Below, one piece after another: positions 33,092-49,489 of a stretch of DNA of 64,000 nt. Both the position numbers and the translations under genes were made by a program. The first letter of the stretch is position 1; each line of letters starts with the position of its first letter. Below the pieces are notes generated by a model. That model made no database searches. It was not told where the DNA came from and worked only from the letters and a program-made list of their open reading frames with translations. This stretch comes from Sphagnum magellanicum (taxonomy: Eukaryota; Streptophyta; Sphagnopsida; Sphagnales; Sphagnaceae). Location: NCBI GenBank assembly GCA_021904315.1, contig CM038914.1, positions 434,001 through 498,000 on the forward strand, in the 5' to 3' direction.

Positions 33092-33560
33092 GCATCTAAT
33101 CAAACAAAAATACAAAATTTTTTTTTCTAATTATTTTTATTATAAAACATATTAGAAAAAATAATTTTTTTTGAAAAAGAAAATAGAAAAAAAATGCATA
33201 AAAATAGAAAGAAAATGAAGATAGACAAAATAAAAATTAAAAAAATAAAAACCTGAAACAAACATAAACAAAAAAAAGTAAAAACACAAAAACTATAAAA
33301 AAGGAATGGAAATAAATGAAACAAGGAAAGGGAAATATAATAAAATAATTTTAAGAGAAAAAAATTACAAAAAAGAAGAAACCGAATAAGGAGTAGAAAA
33401 TAAGAAAAAATAAAACTTATAATAATGAAAAAAAACCCTACTTGAAAAAGAATGAGGTGTGTCTTCAATCTCAAAACTTCAAACTTGCATCCAAATAAAC
33501 AAAAATACAAAAGTGAAAAAGAAACACATAAAAATATGAAAATAAAATAACTAAACACCC
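33092..33560. repeat. A-rich repeat, right part split by the LINE
   Basis: Continues the repeat interrupted at 28,984. It matches 25,999-26,560, including the phrase AAACTTGCATCCAAATAAAC. The minus-strand open frame 33,127-33,558 is a Phe/Leu-rich product of the A-rich strand and is rejected as a gene. Confidence 0.85.
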
Positions 33561-33929
33561 TTTCATATTACAGGTAATTGTGATGATTTTGTTAATAAAA
33601 GAAAAACTCATTGTTTGGTTCTTTTCTCCCACAAAAAACAGGGAATTTGTGAAAGAATATTCTTTTTCCAGAACTTTTTTTCCCACCACAAAATGACGAA
33701 AATTCGCCACAAATTTTTTTTAATAAATAAAATCACTGCCCCACACGAAAGATCCTTTAATAAATAAAAATAAAATAAATAAATAAATAAAGAATCCTTT
33801 TAATCAATTGAAATGGAAGAGGTGTTTTGTCAATCGAAAGGAACCTTACACATGCGGAAGGTGCTTTTGCCACGTGTCATGGGAAGGTGGATTGAAATGT
33901 TGTATTTACCATAAGCCCTAAGGGGGAGG

Positions 33930-34080
33930 ACATTCTGCACAGCTACTCAACATTCTAAATATGAAAAGGCTTTTTAACCGTGCATAATGCACAGCTACTG
34001 AAGATTCTAAAAATCTGAAAAGGCTTTTAACCGTGAGTAACCGCACAGCTACTCAACATTCTACATCCGAAAACTTCCTC
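33930..34080. repeat. Three short tandem units, ~55 bp
   Basis: GCACAGCTACTCAACATTCTA or a variant recurs near 33,936, 33,988 and 34,044. The first two copies are followed by GAAAAGGCTTTT(T)AACCGTG. Confidence 0.8.
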
Positions 34081-34179
34081 CTACTCGTCTCAGCAAGAGG
34101 AACTTTCACGGTTATATAAGGTGCCCCTCCGAGTACACTGTGAAAATAATGACCGTAATGCACTTTTTATGGGTAGATT

Positions 34180-34825
34180 GAAATGTTATGTGACAAGACA
34201 TTAAAAAAAAAAACCGTTATATTCCGGACACATAAGAACATTCATGTGCGGAATAAAACCCTACATCAAAATGAAATGTTATGTTATATGACGAAATGTT
34301 ATGTGACAAGAAATTTAAAATGCCTTATATTCTGGACACATAAGAACATTCATGTGCGGAATAAAACCCTAGATCAAAATGCAATGTTATGTTATATGAC
34401 GAAATGTTATGTGTCAAGACATTAAAAAAAAAACATTATATTCCGGATACATAAGAACATTCATGTGCGGAATAAAACCCTAGATCAAAATGAAATGTTA
34501 GGTTATATGACAAAATGTTATGTGACAAGACATTAAAAAAAAACCCTTATATTCCGGACACATAAGAACATTCATGTGCGGAATAAAACCCTAGATCAAA
34601 ATGAAATGTTATGTTATATGACGAAATGTTATGTGACAAGACATTAAAAAAAAAACCGTTATATTCCAGACACATAAGAACATTCATGTGTGGAATAAAA
34701 CCCTAGATCAAAATGAAATGTTATGTTATATGACAAAATGTTATGTGACAAGACATTTTTAAAAAACCGTTATATTCTGGACACATAAGGAGCATTCATG
34801 TGCGGAACGAAACCCTAGAAGGAGT
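34180..34825. repeat. Satellite-like array, ~6 units of ~111 bp with internal hairpin
   Basis: GAAATGTTATGTGACAAGAC or a close variant begins near 34,180, 34,293, 34,401, 34,512, 34,623 and 34,734, spacings of 108-113 bp. Each unit has an A run, then TTCCGGACACAT...ATGTGCGGAA, which can pair as an imperfect hairpin. A second short repeat (GAAATGTTATGTTATATGAC) lies just before the unit start. The A-run length varies between units (0-11). Confidence 0.93.
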
Positions 34826-34839
34826 AAGAAAAAAATTGT

Positions 34840-37800
34840 AAAATAGTCTTTTTTTTTTTCAAAAATAAGTTATCAAATTTTGTCATATTTTTCTTTTTTT
34901 GGGGAGCGTGTGTCCCCACAAGTTTGTCTATTGGCCTAATGAAAAAAAATTCATTAATTTCTTTTTTGAAAAATATTTTTTAATTTCTTTTGTTTCTTGG
35001 TTTTTTTTAATTCACAAAAAGGGGAATTTTTTTTTCTGAGAATTTAATTTAATAAAACTACATTTTTTCAAGTTTTTTTTCTTTTTAAAAAAATAATTTC
35101 CTTTTTACCTTTTTATTTTTCAACTTTTAAATTTGGAAAAGGGGCTAATTTTGTTTGTTGAACAAACACATGGTACATTTTTTGTAATGCAAAAAGCAAT
35201 CAAGTTTTTTCCAAATTTTTCATATAATAATGAAAATTTGCCACAAAAATAACTTGAGGCTACATTATATGGGCAACAATGTTTGGGATGTTATTACCCA
35301 AATAAATTGAACTTTGTGCTACTACATATTATTAATGATGATCAACTATATATATATATTATTTTATTATTTTATGGTTTTCAATAATTCATCATTATTA
35401 ATGTCAATTTCATATTTAGTTTAAATTAATACACATTTCATGGACATGAAAAGAAGCATGTTAATTTGTTTTTTCATATCCATGTTGGTGGACAAGGAAA
35501 AAGAATGAAGTAGTTATAAAATGGAGGTAATTATTAGAAAGGTGGGAGATAATTATTTAAAAAGTTCATAGGAAAAAGAAGTAGTTATTTAGAAAAAAAA
35601 TGAAGTAGTTAAGCTTGAAAATAAAATAGTTATTTTTGAAATTGTCTTTGGAATGGTCCATGGACAACCATAGAAAAGATTTCAAAAAATCTCCCATATA
35701 TCAATTCCAATTATTTATCACTATAATTTGAATTACCCAAATTTGAATTTATATGATAGGATCTTGGAAATGTTCAGGGTACTATGCCTTTTACAAAAAT
35801 ATGAGAAATTAATGACAAAAATAAATAAATAATAATAATAAATCATCTAAGATTACATGTTTGGATGATAAAATATAGAAATTTGTTACTTGACTATGAG
35901 TTTATATTAATGTTGTCACATTATTCGATTTGCAATGTTAAATGTGAAAATTCAATATTACATTATTGTGACACAAACTCAAGCTAACACCCTTTTGTTA
36001 AAACCAACACAAAAATCAAGTTGTGGAACTAGTCTTTTGTTAGATTCCAAACTAAAACTCAAACCAAGAAAATCATTCTTGAACAATGTTCAAACTTTTT
36101 ACGTAGGCAAGTTGATTTTCTTGAAAAGCTAACAAGTACATTCAATTTTATATTTAATTTTAATTTAAATTAATCATTGAACTTCATACCTATATAAACC
36201 TTAGTTTTAATTTGTTCTAAAACTTTGTACATATAAAATCTATAACATTGGGGGGCTGTGCATGTTCAATTGAACTTAATTTTTGAACTAGGCCTAGAGA
36301 TTCTTGAATTTGAAAAAAATGTTAGAATCAAAACAACAAGGTTTAAAAATTGGAAAAACAAGGCTCAAACCAACATTGGATAACTCCAACGCCCCCCCCC
36401 CCCCCACCCCAAAATGACAAAACCTAGTTTTAAAAGTACTATTCAAAAAGAAAAATTACACAATATTAATTTATATTAATGTTGGTTTCTTCTTTTTTTT
36501 TAATTGTTCATTCTAACTTTTAGGGAGGGTTTAAAGAATCAACCTAATTTATTTTTCCTTTTATTCAAGTTCAAAGAAATGATTTGGGTTTCAAGTTTTT
36601 GATTTTTTCTACAATTTAAAGTTATTGATCAAAGTTCAAATTTCATAAATTTAAAACAATCAATTATCTAATTTTTTTCTTAGAACTTAATTATCAATTT
36701 TTTATTTCATAGTTTATATAGTATCCCAATCAAAAAAATTCTTGCAAAATGAGAAAAATTTTATTCCAACGAATCTCAAAATTAACAAGCTTATTAGATT
36801 GAACTCATAATAGTAATTTGTTGTCATTCATTTTTCTAATACACCAACCGTCCCAAATTCATTTGAATCAATGAAAAAATGTTTGTACAAAATTTGTGTT
36901 ATTTTGTATTGAGTGTACATTTTAAACTTGATATGTGTGTTTTTTGTTTTCCATGGTTGTCGAACATGTTTAATTTTCATTGTGATAGGGACAATGTTTA
37001 AATTGAAAAGTCTATTATGGTTCCCTTTTTTTTAATCATTAATGTTTTTCAATACAATTATTATTAAAATGTATTTCAACATGAATAATTAAAAGATTGA
37101 TAATGTTAATGTCAAATATGATTTTACATTTTAAGTTCATCTATGATTCACAAAAATTATAATAAGTTGATATTCCAAACAATTCATCTAATTATGATTT
37201 CCCTCTCTCTTTTGTATCCTTCCATTGTTGGAAACAATCCATTGTTTAAATAAATTTTCAGAAGCCAAACATATGTACCTATGTTTTTGACTTTGTAAAT
37301 GCCATGAAGTTTTGTGAAACGTCTTTATACACCCACTATGTGAATCTTGCTACCAAATATTACCTAAATACGTATTCTTTGAGTAGCATACACATGCACT
37401 AATTTCACTCTTTGTACCATGATTAAGCACTTGGCCTTCATTTTCAATGGGATCCAAGTCTAGTTTAGATGTAATGACAAAATGACATGGAAAATAATTT
37501 TGTCACAAGGGAGGTTTGAGATTGTTTGGCAAACTGTATTGAACTTGCCATTGCAAGCAAACCCTTCCAACCTTAATGTTTTTTTCAATCATTTTTGTAC
37601 CATGTGTTTACCTTCGCCTCAAGTTTTTGATTCCTTTTTGTGTTTTTGTGATGTAAATATAATTGATTAGTTGTTCCCAAAACTCAACTCTAGATTTCTT
37701 AGGCATGAGTTTTTTTATGCATTTGGCATCATACAACCCTACCATTGGTTTCTTGATGGGGTTTAAGAAACATTTCCAAAACATCTTAATATTTTGAAGC

Positions 37801-40150
37801 AACATTATTTCTCTCTCATAACATTCTTACAAATGATAATAGTGTTGTGCTTAAGTTAGTGCATGAAATGTTGTTTGCTTCAACACCTTGGACATGAAGT
37901 TTGGTCATTGCAAGGTTATCCTAAAAAGTCAAGCCCAAGCAACCCATGTGCCTTCCTTTAAATGACAATCCTTTCATTCATTACATGGCATTCAATTTCC
38001 TCTTCAAGGATATTATGCCACATGCTTCATGAATACTTGAAGCTTCTTGATATACCTACATTAATTGCATGAATCCTAATGTAGAGGATGAAAGATGTTA
38101 TTGTAATTTCAACATTTTTTAATTTAATTTTAAAAATAAGATATTTCCTTAATATTCTATTATTTCATATCATACGAAAAAACCATTTTTTACCTCACAT
38201 GTTTTATAAAATATATGAAGAATAACATCCTCAAGCTATTTAAACTCCATTGACTACAATTTGCACATGTTCTCTCTATATTCAAATTTCTCTTTCAAAG
38301 TTTTGTCTATATTAAAGGCCAATGTGTGCATTTGTTCAAAATTTTCTCTTGCTATGTCTTACTACAAGTTGTTTATATTAGGGACTAGGGTTACATTTTG
38401 TATGTGATTGAAATATAACATGAAATCATGCCTCTCTAAATAGTGGATAAGATTTGCCTTCATATTAATTCTACTGAACAATGGAGTTAGTTTGGGCTCA
38501 ATAATCATTACTTGTTACATACATTCATACCTTCCAAAATGTGACCAATATTGTTGGAGATTGGTTTTTTCCAATACTTAATTGGGTGTAATATCTGGAA
38601 AATAAAATAAAATGTGACACATTATTATATAATTGAATTATGAAAAATTTATTGGAATTACATGGTATCAAATTGCATATGTAAACAATGCCTTTAATTA
38701 TCAATTTGCATGATTGTATTATTTTGGTAATACATGCTTAATATGCATAAAGGTTGGTTTTTGGTTGTTGTATATTTTGATCAATATGTAGTGCAATAAA
38801 TTGAAAAACATCCATGATTCTTTTTGAGTTTTCATGACAAGCTAAAACTTTTTACCATACAACAACCAAATTTTGATGAGTTGAATTTTGTTCAAATGTA
38901 TTGTGTAAGCAAATGTAATGTTTAATAATTGGGCCCACTTCCTTTCTTTTGTTGACAAGGTTACATTCCCTTGTTGCAAACCATGAGGATAAATAATGAA
39001 ACCGTGCCAACCATAAATAAACCAAAGCACCCAAAAAAAAAGGGGAATACAAGGAACAAAATGGAAGGACCCATGTTCAAAAAAAACAAAAGAATCACCT
39101 AAGAGGGTGAACCACAAGGGGAACATAAAGTTCCTGAACCCCTTCTTGTCGCGAAAAGCATATCAAATAAAGAAAGGGGAGGACCTCCTAAAAGGATGTC
39201 TGATTTAGAAGAACCCTTACTTATTGCAATAATATGTTTCAAAATAGAAATTGCATGTGCACATTGTAACACCATTGACATTGTCTGCATATAAAATGCA
39301 CACAAAGCTAAAAGAGGAAGGCCTTTAATGGCCTTTGTACCCTAGGCCATGTTGGCACATTGATGAAAAAACCCATCCACCTACTAGTGTAAACATTCAA
39401 AAACTTTTATAGCTAGAAGAAAAAACATGTTCATTGGGAACCAATTGCAATAAAGACCATCCTTTGCTTGAGTCATGATTATTGCAACAACCCCATGAGA
39501 AAAAGCAACCCGCAAAATCAAATCAACTCAAGTAGGGTCAGTGATGACAACGTCTGTCAACCCGTGGACACCATCGATTAATAACATAATGTCAACTCAA
39601 CATTGCAAAGATTGCATGGCAAGGGGTTTGTGCTTGTGAAATATGAAATCTCACATTTCTTGTAGTGGTCACGAAAACATCTCACATAACATCATGTGAG
39701 ATTGTCGTTTTTTCACCATGCACGCACCAAAAAAAGGTGAATCCCCATAGGATCCAAAGGCTGACTACAAATGCATTGTGACACCCCAAATGATTCATAT
39801 TCGACTAAAAAATACATTCACATGCATGACATGAAAAATCATTGCATTGCCATACTCATATATTTCATTTTTCCATTCTGTAACCAAAAATGTGGAAGGA
39901 TTATTAAAGATTTGCACTTTATTTCTAAATTATAGCCAGATTTAGATAAATCTTCCTAGTGACAATAGCCATTTTTCTCTACATCTTCCTTATATCTATG
40001 GATGGTCACCACTTTGGTTACAAACAAAAATTCCTGAAAAGCCACACTGCAAGTTAAACCAATTTAGGGTTAAACCCCGAGCATTTTGTCACCTCATTTG
40101 GGATGTGGATGTTGTTCGTGGGTGTGAGGAGGAATTAGGGCACAGAAAAC
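34840..40150. other. 5.3-kb AT-rich stretch with no gene seen
   Basis: Very AT-rich with long A and T runs. All open frames are under 100 residues and have no recognised domain. A segment at about 39,010-39,125 matches 55,785-55,905 (CCACAAGGGGAACAT and neighbours), so at least part is dispersed repeat. 39,930-40,040 belongs to the small family also at 7.2, 9.0 and 17.3 kb. Old, decayed transposons are likely, but none can be classed. Confidence 0.5.
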
Positions 40151-40179
40151 AAACGTGAATACACTCCAAAGCTCGTCTT

Positions 40180-40210
40180 CCTCGCTCGCTCGCGCGCTCT
40201 CTCTGTGCCG
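40180..40210 (+). promoter_or_regulatory. CT/GCTC-rich leader region of the proteasome gene
   Basis: CTCGCTCGCTCGCGCGCTCTCTCT lies about 100 bp before the start codon and has no TATA box nearby. A similar GCTC run lies near 56,785-56,806 upstream of the LBP gene. CT-rich tracts are common around plant transcription starts. Confidence 0.35.
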
Positions 40211-40295
40211 CTCGGATCTCAAGCAGACTGTGCACATCTTTGCTGCTGAGGATTTTTGTAGCGAGCCTTGATTCAAGCCCCACGACGTTTCAACC

Positions 40296-43429
<3,134 letters not shown>

Positions 43430-43739
43430 AAATGTGTATCATTTACCACTTCCCTGGAGGTCAAGTTGCAAGTCTCCAAGACACAGTATATGTGTCATTC
43501 TAAATTGTTATTGCATCGAGTTGCTAATTTGCAGTTACTAGTGATATTTTTTGCACTCAATCATGAGCAATTGTTGACAGTGGGTTAATACTCTATGGAG
43601 CAACTCTCCCCTGTCTGCTTTTTTATATTTGAGAAACTTCCAAAGCTGCTGTTTTGCTGCTTTTGTGTTTATCTCATTGCCATTGTCTGCCTTGATGGAC
43701 ATGAATGAATTTTGCAGCAATCAAACCTCCTTAGTTTAG

Positions 43740-44280
43740 GAGAAGTTCAGTGAATCCGTCTGTACTTGGATTTCCCATGGTTGTTGCATGGTTCTAGGCT
43801 CCCTGTGAGAAGGAAACATGGGCACCAACCTAACCAAATACAAGTTTCTACATTGTGGAAAATGCCAGCACAAGGAAAGATGAGAAGCAGAATTGGCAGT
43901 TGAGTGGGGGAGGGGAGAGGGGGTTGTCTTAAGCCTACTTGTAGCTGTAAGATCCTTACTGCTCTTAAGGAATAGGTGCAAGAACTGTCCTCTTTTCTAG
44001 CAACTTTAGGATATGGGCGGAAATTTTTGGAAAAGATGAGGGTTATAAAGGAGTGGGATGGATTCATTCCCTGCATAAGGAATCTTGGGAATATAACCTA
44101 CTCATGGAGATAAGCTCTAAACTTATGTGTGCATTATATTTCCAAGGACTTGAGCTTTGCTTTGGGTAAATGCAGGGCTGGACTTGGCTACCACCTTGGT
44201 GTAAATCTCTTATTTTGAGAATGCCCACACCCCTGGGGCTTTGCCCTACACATAACTATCCTGGGTGCAAACTGCAAACC
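43740..44280. repeat. Dispersed repeat downstream of the proteasome gene
   Basis: CTCTTAAGGAATAGGTGCAAG (about 43,970) and TGCAGGGCTGGACTTGGCT, GGGGCTTTGCCCTACACAT (about 44,172-44,255) parallel the element in HMA intron 2 (14,388-14,620), but the middle is longer. No coding capacity. Confidence 0.55.
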
Positions 44281-44292
44281 TTCATGTACTAG

Positions 44293-44390
44293 AGAGTGGC
44301 CTGCCCAGGGCGGATTCCTGCTCCCAGCAAGCCCCAGGGCAAGGCCGTTGGTGCACTGGGAACCACAATCTGCCCTGGGTGGCCCACTCT
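44293..44390. repeat. Foldback, 24-bp arms
   Basis: AGAGTGGCCTGCCCAGGGCG (44,293 on) pairs with the inverse sequence TGCCCTGGGTGGCCCACTCT (ending 44,390), with about four mismatches over 24 bp and a 50-nt GC-rich loop. Likely a small MITE or its remnant. Confidence 0.75.
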
Positions 44391-44829
44391 ATGGGCTTAT
44401 TAGTGTCAGGTACCTCAAACTGAGGGAACAAACAGTTGAATAAAAGATCGATGGCAGGAACCATCACAGGAGAGACAAAACGGTTGGGCCAAAGAAAGGT
44501 CAAAAGACACAACCAGCTTGCAGGAACCAAAAGAAAAAAAGGGGAGAGAGCTAGTCCCTCCCGTGGTATGAAGCTATCTCACCCACAGCCCCTCTAATGT
44601 CACCTGCATGTTAATTGTGAGATCTAATAATAATGGGGTTCTAGAACACTCATCACTCGACAACACAATCTTCCTCTCTATAACAGAGTCTAAAGCATGG
44701 TGGAGGGCAATATTAAAACACTGCATGAAAAATTAAATGCAAAAAGATAAAGTGATGCAGGTACCCAGTGGGGAGCATGAGGGAAGGTGGGAGGAGGGCA
44801 GCAGAAATGGCCGCCTGCACAATTGTTAA

Positions 44830-45179
44830 GAGCATCTACACCCCACACCAGCAAACAACTCCTTCCTACTGTCCGTAGCCACTGTCCGTCCGGAGTCAGG
44901 GGAAGGAACTTTCTTCCTTTACAATATATAATACTGTTTAATGATCACTGTCCTCACCCACAAATGTCCTAAAGGACCCTTTAAACATTCAAAGACCATT
45001 TATGTCTACATCTGGATGAGTAATAATCACTGTCCAAATCCATAGTAGAAAATAACTTTCAAAGGGGGTTAGAACAACCATTGCAAAATGGACCATCAAT
45101 ACCAGTAGGATTTTGTGCTACCCTGCTCCAAGATTTAATGAAAAGGGGTGTTTGCCAGTGTGGGGAGATGGAGATGCTC
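44830..45179. mobile_element. MITE, 350 bp, same family as 22,862-23,226
   Basis: The left end GAGCATCTACACCCCACACC and AGCAAAC are mirrored by GTTTGCCAGTGTGGGGAGATGG and AGATGCTC at the right end. The left flank is TAA (44827-44829) and the right flank TGA (45180-45182), consistent with a TAA duplication with one mutation. No transposase. Confidence 0.8.
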
Positions 45180-45182
45180 TGA

Positions 45183-48100
45183 GGGAGGCTCATTCAGCCA
45201 TATTAACTAGTGTGGCCTGTCTCGTTGGCCCAAGTGTTACCACGTCCTCAACTGATTTTTCTTTTCAAAACCTGGTTTTTTGGAATTTATTTGAATTTTC
45301 TTCAGCGGCAGAAATCACTTTTAAATCAATATCTCCCACAATATGAATCTAAATCTTATCAAATGAATTCCATTAATTCCTGCTCATCAAGATCTTTCCA
45401 ATAACACTAAAGGCACATTCCAATTCCTCTGAAAATTTCAGCTCCATTTTAATTTAATTTTCAGTGAAAAAATCATTCAATATTCAAGAACTTTTGCACT
45501 GCAAGTCCAAATGTAAAGGAACCAAGCCCACACACCCCTCCTTGTAGAGAGCTTTCCAAAGCCACCAAGAACACAATCTAAAGCATCCTGGTTCAATGGA
45601 TTTCATAACTACAAAACAAAACAAACTACAAACTACCTTCTTTCATAGATAGATGAGCCTGAAAATGGGGCCTAATACTTTACTTTAAGGCAATGTTAAC
45701 ATCTTCAACCCTCAACTCTCCCTCTTATGAAAAATACCTTCAATCCTCTTGTTAGCATTGCAAAAGTGAGCAAAGACTTGCACCTAGCAAATAGAGGTAA
45801 AGTACATACAAACAATGGTTAAATAAACTTTGCTAAATTTTGACAAAGCCCCATCAATTGTCAAATTTTGCAATTGTAGCATTACAAGAAAAATAAAAAC
45901 AAAGAAATTAAGAAATTAAAATAGTTAAAAAAAAGATAAGCAAAGCTCATCAGGAAATGTAATGTGGTTACATTTGAGCAACATTTTTTTATTCAATGTA
46001 AATTTGTAAGTGTGGGAATTCTCTTGTTTCAATGAAAATAATTTGTGACAAAATATGCATTTAAAAAAATAATTTTCAAAATGATGATTTCTTTTCCCCA
46101 AAATGGTAGGTCAAACCAATGGTAAAAATCTTCACCTCTTGAGTCTCGCTGCATATCAAACTTATATTTTCAAATACAAAACTCATCAATAAATGGTTCC
46201 ATCTGCAATCACATGCACGAGGGATTGGAATCACAATTTATTTATTTTTAATATAGGGAAAATGAGTTTCAAGAAAATAATAAGTTTCATGAGAGGAATT
46301 CAATAACAACTATATAGATGTAATGAAAGCCAATTCAAGTGAAAGAGAATAAATGAATATGTAAGAAAAATGTTACCTAGTAGACCCACCTTGTTTGAAT
46401 GGAGAAGTTGATGAAATTGGTATCAAACAAAAGATGATATGGTAGACCTAGTGCATATGCTTTGATTTCACTTCTTTTGTATGTGTCAATGTTGGACTAC
46501 CAAACATTAAGAAATAATGAAATCAAAGTGTATGCACAAGGTACATTAGCTAGGATGTCTATCGTATCCCAAAATTTGATGCCATTACATCAAGCATTAT
46601 TGGAAAAATACTAAGACATCACAATTGACAAATTATAAGATCCATCTTTGAACATAACATGTTTTTCCTTATTTTTAACTTTCTTTTTCAGAGCAACAAG
46701 CAAGTTGAGTGAAGTATCAATAGGATTCGCTTTAACAATTGTGATGGAACAACAACAACACATAATAAAACATATGTTGTTACATATATTAACACTACCT
46801 TATTATGTTGAAATTAAAATACATCTTCCCCTTATTTTTAAAAACCAATCACTTCCCCATCAATGAGGACATTTCCAATACAAAGGGAGCTAACACTAGC
46901 ATAAGATGGTGTTGGTCATAGTCTTGTGAGCATAAACACTAAGCAATGTTGGAAGAAGTTGAAAGACTATGATAAATGATAATGCATGAAATACCAAAGT
47001 TGAAATCATATAGTATCTCAATAATGTTGATGTCCTTGGTAAATGGTGCAGTTGATGGCATTTCAACATGCAATTTGTCAATGAAAATGATTCCTCATTC
47101 TTAAACACATCATTCACATGATGCAAATACAATACCAAAATGGTCAAAAAGCTTCACGTGTTTATCAAGGTGGATTTCTTACATAACCTTGGTCAAACTT
47201 GGAGTTGCACCCACATTTATCTGTTTTTTTTTTTTCAAACCATTGATAAAATTATTTTCCCCACATTTAAAAATCCAACTACACTAGCTATAATTCTAAT
47301 GTTCAGTTGCAAAATCAAGGTGCTTGTCAACTAAAGTAATTCCATCAACAACAACAGTAAAAGTTCAAGAGAACCAAGTAATAGTGGGAGGAAAAAAAAA
47401 AGACATAAGTGATATAAGAAGTTTACTTGCTAGCTCCTATAATAGTTTTTAAAAAGTTGTAACAAAGTCTTAGCTCGAAGCCAATCACTAGTTTACAAAA
47501 CCTTTGCATTTTTAATCACCTTCTTAAATGACTTATAACCAAGATTGTTTGTTGTAGTTGGGTGTTACACTTGAAGGCCATAATTGATAGCTCTTTTTAA
47601 AGTACTTTAACCATTGTTTAACAATTCAAACCACTTGCCTTGGTACCAAATTTGCAACAACAAATGGTCAATTTCAATCATACTACATACATCAACCATA
47701 TTAAATTTATCGTAATGAGATGTCAATACACCTTGCAACTAAAAGTTGGTTCAAAAAATGATGGTTATTTGCTCAAATGTAGCTCAAATTAAATGAATGG
47801 ATCGACCATGTTGGAAAAACCATACCAATTTTATTCACAATGCATTTAGTTGAATTGTGTTATGCACCATGCATTCCACACAACACGTTTGTACTATCCA
47901 AGGGAAATTAGCATATGATACTTGAATCACCACCTTCATGATCTCCTTTTAAAACCCCCTTCATGAACCATTTATGGGATAACATGTAGTGTTATTTGAA
48001 AACTCAATCAATTGCCATACATCTCAATGAGTTTCACCCTTTTCCAAATAAAGGAACCCAACACCTTAAATCCAACCCCTTGTCCCCCCTTCCCAACAAA

Positions 48101-49470
48101 CAAGCAATGCCCACAGTGAACCACCAACGCACCATGAAGTATGAATGGTAAAACGTCAAGAGACAATTTTTTGTTGGGTCCCTGCCCATTAATTAAACAT
48201 GGTGGTTAGCTTAATTGTTATTTTTTTCTTACCTACCTACCTAGAACTCACAAGAAGGTTGTTAATAGGTAGGTAGCCTATGTTTAAACCATCAATTTAC
48301 CTAGTAATACCTATTTTCCTACCTATCTACCTACATATGAGACCTACAAATTTACATCTAGTCATCATATCACCCCACCAACATGTAAGAAAAATCACAT
48401 AAGAATTTCAAACAATATTGAATTGATTATAATAATCTGCGTTGCAAGCATCAAAGGGGTCACATTTCCAAATCCACTATTGATGGTCTACCTTGTGGGT
48501 TAACATTTTCAAAAATTCTAAATTCTTTCCATTTCTCAAACTATGACTTCTATTTTAATGCATTCTTTGCAACTTGTGAAAGGTCTTTAACTTTGTTTGT
48601 GTCAAGTAGTTTCAACTTTCTCTTTTGAACTTCCAACAAAGACCACATGATACATATTAATTGTTTTGCTAGTAAATTACAAAGAAGGGAGACAAACAAC
48701 AAAAGAAATGAAACAACAACACATCAAATCACCTAATGTTTGAATGGCCTAATAGATCAATGTTAATCTCTATTGCTTGTCAATATGTGTTACCTACTTT
48801 CAATGTTCAACTATTGTCACCAAATCAAAACACGAAAGACAATAGAGGTTACATACCAAACCACCCAAGGCCAATACAAACAATTCCAACTTTTGAAAGG
48901 GAATGTAATAATCTATAGTTCATGCCTATGTACATCCCTACATAACTTATTCAACAAGGATCAAACACAAGAGGGGCATGCCACATATTGGTTCCAATGT
49001 TTTAGCACTTGGAAAAAGGACCCCACATGTTAGTTCCAATGTTTTTGCCTTTGGAAGCCAAAGAAGAGTGGGCCAACAACAACTTGGTGCAACTTGGTCA
49101 ATTGTTTTAAGGCAAAAAACAAAATGTGAAATTTAATGATGTATTCACAAATGTAACCGCACATTTTGTGTGGCAGATACACTTTTGTGGAGGTCAATGA
49201 TTAAAGTAATGGCTTTACTTAATGATAAGTTTGGTAAATAGAGAAGAGATGTGGTTCGAATGGAAGGTCTATAACTAAAATGGTAGCTATGAAATGAAAC
49301 TTAGAGCCTCTTCAAGCATCTTGGGCAAAATATGGTTGCTTTGTAATGATGAATGATTGGAGTGATATGAAAAAACAAAACATCATCAACATACTTGTTT
49401 CTTCTTGCAAATTCATAGTTTTCTTAAATGCAATTGATGCATCAACACATTTATTTAGAGCATTCATACA
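45183..49470. other. 4.3-kb AT-rich stretch with no gene seen
   Basis: Open frames here are short and without known domains. A copy of the 7.5-7.8 kb repeat lies at about 48,190-48,360 (CATGGTGGTTAGC, GTAGGTAGCCTATGTTTAAACC, CCTATTTTCCTACCTATC). The rest is unclassified, probably eroded transposon sequence. Confidence 0.5.
48190..48360. repeat. Single diverged copy of the 94-bp repeat family
   Basis: Shares CATGGTGGTTAGC, AAGGTTGTTAATAGGTAGG and the closing CTACCTATCTACC...TATGAGACCTA with 7,680-7,812. The match extends past the tandem unit, so the family is longer than 94 bp. Confidence 0.7.
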
Positions 49471-49489
49471 ACCACTTATATCCACAGCC

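Noticed and set aside
33127..33558. 143-residue Phe/Leu-rich minus-strand frame resembling a membrane protein
   Set aside because: It is a translation of the A-rich repeat (T-rich on the minus strand), and a related sequence recurs at 26.1-26.5 kb without an intact frame.
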